Assembly: GCA_964448115.1 (NCBI GenBank)
Contig: CAYUVA010000063.1
Location: forward strand, 1 to 15,001
Source: CAYUVA01 sp964448115 [NCBI: uncultured bacterium]
GTDB lineage: Bacteria > CAYUVA01
DNA length: 15,001 nucleotides
Reading direction: 5' to 3'
Positions 6,476-13,604 of the stretch are shown here, in pieces. The stretch's first letter is position 1. Each line of letters starts with the position of its first letter. The notes under the pieces were generated by a model. The model was not told the DNA's origin and made no database searches. It saw only the letters and a list, made by a program, of their open reading frames with translations. The translations under genes and the position numbers were made by a program.

Positions 6476-7408
6476 CTACTGCGAAGGTGATGGTGTTGAT
6501 ACCGACTTGGGCGTAGGGCTAGGGGTTGGAGTGCAAGTAGGCTCCCATATATCTATAATTCGTGTAGTCGAACCATCAATTGTATAACCGAGCTGCGCCC
6601 GGTAGTGCTCCAATCTATTGTAATAAATGCTTACATTCCACTCATCAGCGCAGTACTCTTCCTCGATGTTCAGTAGATAGGGACCTTTCCACTCTGGCTC
6701 CCCGCAGCTACCGTAGGTCGGGGTGGCGGTCGGTCCTGGGGCTGGCGTCGGCGGAAAACGAAGATCTTTGTAGTCATTACAGTCGTAATTCACCCTCTCT
6801 GGAAAGGCTAGCATGTCTGAATAATAGAACCTTAGTGCCTTCTCCAATCGCTCAATCTTTTGCAGGGTTTTCTGTAGCTTCTCTCTGTCGGTGGGGCGCC
6901 TGCTCACCAGGATGTAAATGTCATCGCCTGCGCTACCAAGAACCCAGTTGTCGCCAATGCTTCCGCTCATGTCCTGCGCCTGGTTGGCGCCGTATGACAA
7001 AATGAAGGCATCGAAGTCGGTGGCGCCATTTATGGTCGGAGCACGGTCATAAATATACGGGTTACCCCAGGCATCGCTTATAAGATCATACTTGGAGAAG
7101 GAGGATAGGTAGGGTCCGTTCCAGTGTTCCCAGCCCTCTGGATTGGATAAAAGATAACCCAATTCAATACCCCCGGGATCATCTTGTACATCTGGCGGAA
7201 AGGCGTTGATATCCTCGTAAAAAGCGAGTAATGCTTCCTTTATATTATCCAGCTCGTTTTGGGTCGCCTGGTTACGGGATCTCTCCAGCTCCTGCCATCC
7301 CAATGGGACGATGACGCCTACAAGCGCCATGAGCACAGCCAGCACGACGATGACCTCGAGCAGGGTCATACCCTTAAATGCTCGAGGCTGGTTGCTAATG
7401 CTATTCAT
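6476..7408 (-). CDS. Pseudopilin with GspG-like head, second head-like half and Thr-Pro tail
   Basis: A prepilin processed at the inner membrane by a PilD-type peptidase, belonging to a type II secretion or type IV pilus-like system. Length from the ATG at 7408 is 310, twice a normal GspG. The signal is A-F-K-G|M-T-L-L-E with G13 at -1 and E18 at +5, then a hydrophobic helix to about 36. The first head has a GspG-like W-N-G-P-Y-L (96-101), D-A-W-G-N-P-Y-I-Y (112-120) and G-D-D-I-Y-I. Residues 185-290 repeat the order of marks: helix with A-L-x2-Y-Y and A-F-P, W-K-G-P-Y-L (240-245), then D-x-W. Two Thr-Pro-rich stretches occur (219-231 and 291-310) and four Cys. GGAGGG 8 bp upstream fixes the start; it is 1 bp from the lptE-like stop. 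No other secretion genes are in the window. Confidence 0.88.
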   Translation of the reverse strand: MNSISNQPRAFKGMTLLEVIVVLAVLMALVGVIVPLGWQELERSRNQATQNELDNIKEALLAFYEDINAFPPDVQDDPGGIELGYLLSNPEGWEHWNGPYLSSFSKYDLISDAWGNPYIYDRAPTINGATDFDAFILSYGANQAQDMSGSIGDNWVLGSAGDDIYILVSRRPTDREKLQKTLQKIERLEKALRFYYSDMLAFPERVNYDCNDYKDLRFPPTPAPGPTATPTYGSCGEPEWKGPYLLNIEEEYCADEWNVSIYYNRLEHYRAQLGYTIDGSTTRIIDIWEPTCTPTPSPTPKSVSTPSPSQ

Positions 7409-7409
7409 T

Positions 7410-7931
7410 TCAGAATCCCTCCAGTATGAGGCTGACCAGGCTCTCGGCAAAGTCCTTTGCAACCTCCTCCCAGCCCTGCCTCTCCATCATGGCTCGGTCA
7501 TCGATGTTCTCGGCAGCCTGGTAGTCGCGGTTCATAATAAAGCCTTGCTGCTCGAATTGAACCTGTTTCTTCACCAGGTCATACAACTGTATATCAGCCC
7601 TGATTTGAATGCGGTATTCGTTGACGCTGCCGTCAGAGCGATAGCTTATCGGCACCAGAGTATATTCGGTTATTACGCCCTTGAGTACTCCATCTGCCTT
7701 ATCGAGATCCACCACTTCCATGCCCTTATAGCTGTTCAGCCGCTCCACGACCTTATAGGTGATGATCGTCTCCAGGTCATATTGGGTGGTGCGGTTCTCA
7801 AAGACAGGGACATTTATCCTGCGCAGGTGTTCAGGTAGAAACACCCCCCTGCCTACCAGGGTGTATCCGCATCCCTGTAGGCAGCTCATCATGGTGATGC
7901 AGAGTATTAAGAACCTGGCTATAACTGGCAT
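7410..7931 (-). CDS. lptE: LptE-like LPS-assembly lipoprotein
   Basis: LptE plugs the LptD beta-barrel and helps insert lipopolysaccharide into the outer membrane. From the ATG at 7931 it has 173 residues. The N-terminus M-P-V-I-A-R-F-L-I-L-C-I-T is a signal peptide ending in lipobox L-Q-G-C with C21 as the acylated residue, followed by G-Y-T-L-V-G-R-G as is typical of LptE. Other family marks are I-N-V-P-V-F-E-N-R-T and an alternating-strand region around 75-130, with a final helix. An upstream TTG (7982) would give an N-terminus translated from an intergenic repeat, so I reject it. The ribosome site is poor. It sits between the Yip1 gene and the pseudopilin. The alternative is another small outer-membrane lipoprotein of the same fold. 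Confidence 0.82.
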   Translation of the reverse strand: MPVIARFLILCITMMSCLQGCGYTLVGRGVFLPEHLRRINVPVFENRTTQYDLETIITYKVVERLNSYKGMEVVDLDKADGVLKGVITEYTLVPISYRSDGSVNEYRIQIRADIQLYDLVKKQVQFEQQGFIMNRDYQAAENIDDRAMMERQGWEEVAKDFAESLVSLILEGF

Positions 7932-7935
7932 GAAC

Positions 7936-7985
7936 CCTTTATTCCTTGGTGCCTTGGTGGTTAAAAAACCCTCAAGCCTCAAGCC
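7936..7985. repeat. Intergenic repeat insertion between yip1 and lptE
   Basis: Within the 59-bp gap of the operon lie two perfect octamers CCTTGGTG (7944-7959, the CACCAAGG unit on the minus strand) and a degenerate third (7936-7943). Beyond a T-run are two perfect heptamers TCAAGCC (7972-7985, GGCTTGA on the minus strand). A 21-bp perfect inverted match links 7949-7969 to 18-38. The nonamer GCTTGAGGC recurs at 14636-14644. Confidence 0.85.
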
Positions 7986-7990
7986 TTTCC

Positions 7991-8572
7991 CTACAGCGAG
8001 GCGATGGCGATGACTAAAGCAATTATTGCAAAGACGCTTACCAGGATGGCGCCTAGTACCATTATCCCTATTGGCATCAGGAACACGGAGATAGCCTTGC
8101 CGGTGTTCAGGCGATAGACCTCCCTGATACCGACTATCATCAGCCCCAGCACCCAGAAAGTTACCAGCAGCTTGATGAGCATCATCAGTCCTTTTCCGAT
8201 CGCTCCCAGCGCTTGCAATCCAAGCGCCAGCGGGGGAAAGAATATCATCGGCAACATGCTAAGGCAGAGGACACCGAACAGGGTGCCACCGCTTCCACCA
8301 CCACCAAAGGCGGTTGCAAAATAATGGAAGAAGACAGCCATCAAAAAGATGGTGATCAAGTACCCCAATAGCTGGGAGAGGTAGCCTACGATGAACAGCC
8401 CTGCATTGGCTTTGAATGGATACGAAGCGCCGATCGACTTGCTTACTACCTGGGTGAAGGCGATGATAAGTAATGTAATCAGAGCCAGCGCCATGGGTCT
8501 CTCCTCCGATGCTCTGCGCATGGCGTATCCGGGACGAGCCAGGATGTTATAATATGTTGCCAGCATTCCCAT
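7991..8572 (-). CDS. Yip1-family integral membrane protein
   Basis: A multispanning inner-membrane protein of the Yip1 domain family; its function in bacteria is not established. From the ATG at 8572 it has 193 residues. It begins with a family-like Y-Y-N-I-L-A-R-P-G-Y-A-M-R-R and then a first membrane segment with A-L-A-L-I-T-L-L-I-I-A-F. About five hydrophobic helices follow, including F-L-M-A-V-F-F-H-Y-F, a Gly-rich loop (G-G-G-G-S-G-G) and L-S-M-L-P-M-I-F-F-P-P. GGAGG (8586-8582) is 9 bp from the ATG and overlaps the sppA stop by one base. The in-frame GTG at 8581 directly abuts the GGAGG and so cannot be its start. The gene is tightly coupled to sppA. Confidence 0.85.
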   Translation of the reverse strand: MGMLATYYNILARPGYAMRRASEERPMALALITLLIIAFTQVVSKSIGASYPFKANAGLFIVGYLSQLLGYLITIFLMAVFFHYFATAFGGGGSGGTLFGVLCLSMLPMIFFPPLALGLQALGAIGKGLMMLIKLLVTFWVLGLMIVGIREVYRLNTGKAISVFLMPIGIMVLGAILVSVFAIIALVIAIASL

Positions 8573-8585
8573 GTTCTTCACCCTC

Positions 8586-9590
8586 CTATTTTAGATATCC
8601 TGGGTACAGGTAGGTTACCGGCAGGTAGCTGCTCGTGTTGTTGGTGCCGAATAAAAAATCCGAGGCGGTTGCAGGCTTTTTAGAGGTGCTTATATTGAAG
8701 AATTCAAAGAATGTCTCCAGGTCGGAGAGCTTATCCTCGACTATATAAGGTTCTCCCTCCAAGCCAGCCATTTGATATGCAGCCTTTACCGCATCCTTGA
8801 AGGAGCCAAGCTCATCGACCAGATTGTATTCCATAGCCTCGGCGCCGGTCATTATCCTTCCATCAGCAAAAGCCCGAAGCTCTTCTTTGGGAATGCCCCT
8901 TCCCTCGGCTACTGCGTTTAAGAACTGGTCATACACGCTATCTACCGTCTCTTGAAGCAGCGTTCTTTCCTCCTCGGTCATCTCCCGCCAGGGATTGAGC
9001 ACATCCTTGTATTTACCGCTTTTTATGACATTCATTCCCACTCCGATCTTCTCGCCCAGACCGGTGAGGTCTAATCCGCCGATGAATACGCCGATGGAGC
9101 CGGTTATAGTGCCCGGATTGGCGAATATCTTGTCCGCCTTGCAGGAGATATAGTATCCCCCCGAGGCAGCCATATCCCCCATTGAGACCACGACCTTTTT
9201 CCCATCTTCCCTTGCCTTGACCACCTGTTCGAGTATCTCCTGCGATGCGCCGACGGTGCCGCCGGGGCTGTTCACCCGCAGCACGATAGCCTTGACCTTG
9301 TCATTCTTGCGTAGTTTCTCGAATCTTTTGATAACATAGTCAGCACCGCCGATGGGAAGATCAAAGATATTGCGTTCTGTCTCGGTCTGTATTGGCCCGT
9401 AAACTTTAACTATGCCTACGCCATCCTTCTTCGCCACCATCCCGGAGAATATGCCGGAGAGCTTCTTATCAACATCGGCAGCGGTCGATTCTTTTGCAGA
9501 TGGTGCCTTGAAGATGTACACCACGCCGGCAACGGTGCCGATGGTTACCAGGATCAGCAGCACAGCCATTATCGCCTTTTCACTTGTCAT
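8586..9590 (-). CDS. sppA: Signal peptide peptidase SppA (S49 family, short form)
   Basis: A membrane-anchored serine protease that degrades cleaved signal peptides and some membrane proteins on the outer face of the inner membrane. It has 334 residues, the short single-domain form. One N-terminal helix spans about 8-27. The catalytic serine is S143 in D-M-A-A-S-G-G-Y-Y, and the lysine is K195 in S-G-K-Y-K-D, 52 residues later, the same spacing as in Bacillus SppA. Other marks are R-V-N-S-P-G-G-T-V (105-113) and T-G-S-I-G-V (163-168). A GGAG lies 7 bp before the ATG at 9590. An overlapping ATG at 9594 is out of frame. It is the first gene of the minus-strand operon sppA, yip1, lptE-like, pseudopilin. 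Confidence 0.96.
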   Translation of the reverse strand: MTSEKAIMAVLLILVTIGTVAGVVYIFKAPSAKESTAADVDKKLSGIFSGMVAKKDGVGIVKVYGPIQTETERNIFDLPIGGADYVIKRFEKLRKNDKVKAIVLRVNSPGGTVGASQEILEQVVKAREDGKKVVVSMGDMAASGGYYISCKADKIFANPGTITGSIGVFIGGLDLTGLGEKIGVGMNVIKSGKYKDVLNPWREMTEEERTLLQETVDSVYDQFLNAVAEGRGIPKEELRAFADGRIMTGAEAMEYNLVDELGSFKDAVKAAYQMAGLEGEPYIVEDKLSDLETFFEFFNISTSKKPATASDFLFGTNNTSSYLPVTYLYPGYLK

Positions 9591-9635
9591 TCATGTACTC
9601 CTTACCAAGAAATTCTCGTTTAGCATAACTATTTA

Positions 9636-9663
9636 ATTATACCGCTATAACATTGAAATTCAA
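9636..9663 (-). promoter_or_regulatory. Sigma70-type promoter of the sppA operon
   Basis: Read on the minus strand, TTGAAT (9663-9658) and a perfect TATAAT (9641-9636) are separated by 16 bp. The transcript would start near 9629, giving an untranslated leader of about 40 nt before the sppA ATG. Confidence 0.6.
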
Positions 9664-9692
9664 ATAAGCCGAAGCGATGGGGTTTTGCCCCT

Positions 9693-9721
9693 TTGTTGAT
9701 TTATGATTTCAGCTATATTAA
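9693..9721 (+). promoter_or_regulatory. Candidate promoter of the carboxypeptidase gene
   Basis: TTGTTG (9693-9698), a 17-bp spacer and TATTAA (9716-9721) lie in the divergent intergenic region on the strand opposite the sppA promoter. The surrounding DNA is AT-rich, so chance matches are likely. The ribosome site AAAGGA (9748-9753) is 9 bp before the ATG at 9763. Confidence 0.35.
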
Positions 9722-9762
9722 ATAAAATCTAGCATGTATAAACCGGGAAAGGATCTAGCATT

Positions 9763-12700
9763 ATGAGACGGTTTCTCCACATTCTAACCTTATGGTTGGT
9801 CTGCGCAACGGCTTTACTAGCATATTGCTCCAATAGCGATGGCGAAAAGCTGCTGATCAGGCTGTATTTCGATGATTACAAGCAAGAGGCTCCGCTGGTT
9901 GCTGCTGAGGGTTTCGATATCGCCGGCGTCAATCTAAGGCAACAGACGATGGATATTGTCATATACAGCGATGAGCTTTTTCGTCTCCAACTAATGGGCA
10001 TAAAATACGAGCTTATCTACACCGAGAAGGAAATAACCGTAGATCCTGACTTCAAGACCCCGGCAGAGGTTGCACAGATACTAAGTGACTACGAGGCTGA
10101 TTATCCAGATATAGCAAAGGTCTATTCCATAGGAACCACTCTGGAGGGGAGAAATATCTGGGCGATGAAGATCTCCGATAATGTGGATCAGGATGAGGAC
10201 GAGTTTGCGATCAACTTTAACGGTTGTCATCATGCCAGGGAGGATATGTCAATCGAGGTGCCGCTCGATATCATCGAGTATCTCCTGACCGGATACGGCA
10301 GCGATCCCCAGGCGACCAAGTGGGTGAACAAGTACGAGTTCTGGATAATCCCCATGGTCAATCCGGATGGTAACAATTATATGTGGACCTCGGATAGCAT
10401 GTGGCGCAAGAACCGGCGACCGGGCAGCACCTGTTATGGAGTGGACAACAATCGCAACTATCCCTACAATTGGGGCGGCTGTGGCGGTTCCAGCGGAAAT
10501 GAATGTGCCGATGATTACCGGGGTCCATCTGCAGGTTCCGAGCTGGAAACTCAGGCGATGGTCGCGCTGGCAAACAATCAGCGCTTCGTAACATCTATTT
10601 CATACCACTCCTACAGCGAGCTTGTCCTTTACCCTTATAGCTGCTCTGGCGAGTACACCGCGGATCACGATGCCATAAGCCAGATCGGTATAACCATGGC
10701 AAACCTGATCCAAGGGGACAGCGGGGGGCATTATACGCCGGGCACACCTTGGGAGATCCTATATGCGGTCGATGGTGGCGATATCGACTGGTATTACAAT
10801 GAGCTTGGGGATTTCCCGTTTGTGGTTGAGCTAAATTCCAGTTCCCAGGGATTTCACCCAGATTACTCCTGGCGGGATCCGACCTGCCAGCGCAATCGAC
10901 CAGGCTGGCAGTACCTAATAAATCGACTAGAAGGACCTGGTATCTACGGTCATGTACGCAACGCCTGTACCGGCGAGCCTCTGGAGGCGACTATTTCGAT
11001 CAGCGAGATCGACTTTTCCTACAACGAGAAGCCGCGGCGCAGCCATCCGCAGCACGGAAGCTACCTCTGGATGCTGCTGCCCGGCACCTATCATGTAAAC
11101 TTCACCAAGGTCGGCTTCTCTCCCTTGACCCTTGAGGTTTCTGTTGGCAACGATGCCCTCGAGGTCGATGGAATGCTCACCCCGCTAGGCGCCAACGGAT
11201 TAATGGTCTATTCGAGCACGGTACTTGATGGCGAGGAAGGTGATGGGGACCAGACGGTTGATCCCGGCGAGTCCTTCAAGCTTAGGATCTCTGCCGTTGC
11301 CACCGGTGGCGATCTTACTGGTATCTCCGCCATTATCGATAGTGTTGACCCCTATCTAACTATAAATGATGATACTGCCTCGTTTCCTGATATACCCGGC
11401 GGTCAGTCGGCTGCCTCTATTGAGCCGCACTTTGCAATGAGCGTCTCTGAGCAATGCCCGGAGGGACATTATGTGGATCTCAATATCACCTTTTATGCTG
11501 ATCAGGATCTTTGTATCAACAAGGATAAGCTGAGCCTTAAGGTGAGCGAATATGCATATAGCTGCCCCATATACGAGGAGACGCTGGATATCGATCCGGG
11601 GTGGAGCATATCAAATAGCGGCTCCGGCGGCTGGGAGTTTGGCATTCCGCAGGGCAAAGTATCCGGTCCTACTGGTGGAAACACCGGTTTTTATGTCTAT
11701 GGCACCAATCTAAATGGTAATTATGGAGATAATGTTAACCATAAACTGACCGCTGGTCCCTTTGATTGCAGCCTGATTCAGGACACCGAGTTGATATTCT
11801 ACCGCTGGCTGGGCAACGAGAACGGCTACGATACCGCTTATGTCGAGGTCAGCCCTGATGGGTTCAACTGGACCGTGGTCTGGGGCGGATACGCGCAGGA
11901 TACGAGTTGGAAGCGTATGCAGTATGATATATCACCGGTCGCAGACGGCGTTTCCACTGTCTTCGTGCGCTTCAGGCTCACCTCAGATACCAGCGTTACC
12001 GACTGCGGATTCTATGTGGATGATCTATCCATTTGCGGCAACACGGTGAGCATCCCCAATTTCCGCCTTGACTCGATCACCTACGATGACCGAGCCGGCG
12101 CCTGTTTTGATGGCGATGGATACCTCGACCTCGGCGAGGAGGCTGACTTGAATGTAACCATCAAGAACATCGGTAACACCAAGGCGACCGGGACCATCGT
12201 GCGCATCTATCCATCAAGCGAGCACATCTTCATACCATCGAATGAGTACCCGCTGGGCGAGATCGCATCTTATGGGGGAAGCGGCACGGCGAAATACCGA
12301 CTCATCGCCCTTGATGATACTGAGTGCATGGAGACGGTGGATCTCAACATCGTGATAACCTCCTCGGAGACGAGCAGCTCTGCTGTTTATTCAATGATGG
12401 TAGATCTCGACATAGAGGAGGATACAGGCGACCATTCCAATGGCTTCGAGGTGGAGCCACAGGATTGGCTTACCAGCGGATGGGAGCATAGCAGCGAAGA
12501 GAATCATACTCCAATGGGCACCAAGAGCATGCATACGATCTATGTTCGCAACGCCTGCTCGCGGCTTACCTCGCCGGCTTTCAGATTATCGCCCACCGGC
12601 AGCTCGAAGCTTAGGTTCTGGAGCAAGTATGATATTGAAAATAAATACGATGGCGGTATCGTACAGGTTTTGGTTGAAGGCTCGAATAGTTGGCAGACGC

Positions 12701-13494
12701 TTAGTCTTACCCCCAGCTATCCTGGCAGCACCAACAGCACGACATCCTCCTGCATCGGACAAAACCAGCCGTGCTTCACCGGCACCGACAATACCTGGAC
12801 CGAGTATGTGGCTGATCTTGGCTCCTATCAGGGCGAAACGGTGCGTATAGGCTTTTTATTCGGCTCCGACAGCGCGGTTGAGGAGACCGGCTGGTACATA
12901 GATGATGTAACCATCTCGGATGTGATCACCGAGACGACTATCTGCGATCAATATCCCTGTGGCGGTGCGACCTTGACGCCGACAGCAACTCCCACAGAGA
13001 CCGGCATCATCACCCCGACTCCGACGGCGACTCCCACAAATACTGTTACCATGAGCATTACCCCCACGGCGACCGCTACCTACAGCAGCACGGTTACAGT
13101 TACGGCTACTCCGAGCGTTACTGCAAGCGCGACCCCGACCCCCAGCGCCACGGCTACCCAACCCGAAATTGATGCCTATATCAGCGTCGGTGGCTACATG
13201 GCCACGCGGTTGGAGAGCCGAGCCGGCGGGCAACTGGTGCTTATGACAATGATCAGCGGGGCAGATGCATCATCGGTTGAGTTGGTTGAATTGTACTACC
13301 AGGGAATGCCTACTGGAGTCCTTTTGGGGCATGATTGTGCTCCCTATGTCTTCGAGGATGAGAATATCTATTGTCTTAGCCTTTATATCGAGCCGGGGAC
13401 TGCGCCAGCCCTGAAGGCTTTGTTGGAGGTAATTCCCCATCTGTCGCAAGGCATGGATGGCACCGGCTGGCCTAATCTTGTTTCCAGCAAATAA
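9763..13494 (+). CDS. Large secreted M14 zinc carboxypeptidase with beta-sandwich domains and Thr-Pro linker
   Basis: An exported metallocarboxypeptidase, probably for using external protein. Of 1243 residues, 1-21 are a signal peptide and 28-92 resemble the propeptide of the carboxypeptidase T group. The catalytic domain (about 98-392) is complete: Zn ligands H157 and E160 (H-H-A-R-E) and H282 (Y-H-S-Y), N230-R231 for the substrate carboxylate, Y334, and catalytic E356 (V-V-E-L-N). A transthyretin-like domain follows (about 393-473). Then come an Ig/CARDB-like region (about 480-595), a jelly-roll resembling MAM or immune-inhibitor-A modules (602-757, ending F-Y-V-D-D-L), a second Ig-like region (765-880) and a second jelly-roll (890-1053, ending W-Y-I-D-D-V). 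Residues 1067-1133 are Thr/Pro/Ala-rich, and 1134-1243 are an unrecognised domain. No sortase or Por tail is present. Non-catalytic domain names are inferences. Confidence 0.93.
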   Translation: MRRFLHILTLWLVCATALLAYCSNSDGEKLLIRLYFDDYKQEAPLVAAEGFDIAGVNLRQQTMDIVIYSDELFRLQLMGIKYELIYTEKEITVDPDFKTPAEVAQILSDYEADYPDIAKVYSIGTTLEGRNIWAMKISDNVDQDEDEFAINFNGCHHAREDMSIEVPLDIIEYLLTGYGSDPQATKWVNKYEFWIIPMVNPDGNNYMWTSDSMWRKNRRPGSTCYGVDNNRNYPYNWGGCGGSSGNECADDYRGPSAGSELETQAMVALANNQRFVTSISYHSYSELVLYPYSCSGEYTADHDAISQIGITMANLIQGDSGGHYTPGTPWEILYAVDGGDIDWYYNELGDFPFVVELNSSSQGFHPDYSWRDPTCQRNRPGWQYLINRLEGPGIYGHVRNACTGEPLEATISISEIDFSYNEKPRRSHPQHGSYLWMLLPGTYHVNFTKVGFSPLTLEVSVGNDALEVDGMLTPLGANGLMVYSSTVLDGEEGDGDQTVDPGESFKLRISAVATGGDLTGISAIIDSVDPYLTINDDTASFPDIPGGQSAASIEPHFAMSVSEQCPEGHYVDLNITFYADQDLCINKDKLSLKVSEYAYSCPIYEETLDIDPGWSISNSGSGGWEFGIPQGKVSGPTGGNTGFYVYGTNLNGNYGDNVNHKLTAGPFDCSLIQDTELIFYRWLGNENGYDTAYVEVSPDGFNWTVVWGGYAQDTSWKRMQYDISPVADGVSTVFVRFRLTSDTSVTDCGFYVDDLSICGNTVSIPNFRLDSITYDDRAGACFDGDGYLDLGEEADLNVTIKNIGNTKATGTIVRIYPSSEHIFIPSNEYPLGEIASYGGSGTAKYRLIALDDTECMETVDLNIVITSSETSSSAVYSMMVDLDIEEDTGDHSNGFEVEPQDWLTSGWEHSSEENHTPMGTKSMHTIYVRNACSRLTSPAFRLSPTGSSKLRFWSKYDIENKYDGGIVQVLVEGSNSWQTLSLTPSYPGSTNSTTSSCIGQNQPCFTGTDNTWTEYVADLGSYQGETVRIGFLFGSDSAVEETGWYIDDVTISDVITETTICDQYPCGGATLTPTATPTETGIITPTPTATPTNTVTMSITPTATATYSSTVTVTATPSVTASATPTPSATATQPEIDAYISVGGYMATRLESRAGGQLVLMTMISGADASSVELVELYYQGMPTGVLLGHDCAPYVFEDENIYCLSLYIEPGTAPALKALLEVIPHLSQGMDGTGWPNLVSSK

Positions 13495-13499
13495 GGATA

Positions 13500-13526
13500 T
13501 TGCATTTTTATTGTGCTTGCTATAAT
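13500..13526 (+). promoter_or_regulatory. Extended -10 promoter of the PPIase gene
   Basis: TGCTATAAT (13518-13526) is a perfect extended -10. A TTGCAT (13500-13505) lies 15 bp upstream of TATAAT as a suboptimal -35. It is just after the carboxypeptidase stop, where no terminator is visible, so the PPIase may have both its own start and read-through. The predicted leader is about 70 nt. Confidence 0.6.
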
Positions 13527-13604
13527 GTTAGGATAAACGATGAAGAGATCAACTAGCCTTGGAATATGTTCACTAAGGCGATGAAACGAGTGAAGGAGCT
13601 TTTA

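Noticed and set aside
6580-7005. Plus-strand 141-codon open frame
   Set aside because: It is wholly antisense to the pseudopilin, starts without a ribosome site and has Ser/Arg/Cys-rich shadow composition.
7932-7982. N-terminal extension of the LptE-like protein from TTG 7982
   Set aside because: The extra 17 residues are a translation of the intergenic repeat, and the signal peptide is complete from the ATG at 7931.
9679-9694. GGGG-TTTTG-CCCC-TTT as an intrinsic terminator
   Set aside because: The stem is only 4 bp and it lies between two divergent genes, where no transcript needs to end.
9763-9850. Lipoprotein signal on the carboxypeptidase (C22)
   Set aside because: The residue before C22 is Tyr, which does not fit a lipobox; ordinary signal peptidase cleavage near A20 is likelier.
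12856-13233. Minus-strand 125-codon open frame
   Set aside because: It is the antisense of the Thr-Pro linker; its Gly/Arg/Ser repeats are the complement of low-complexity coding DNA.
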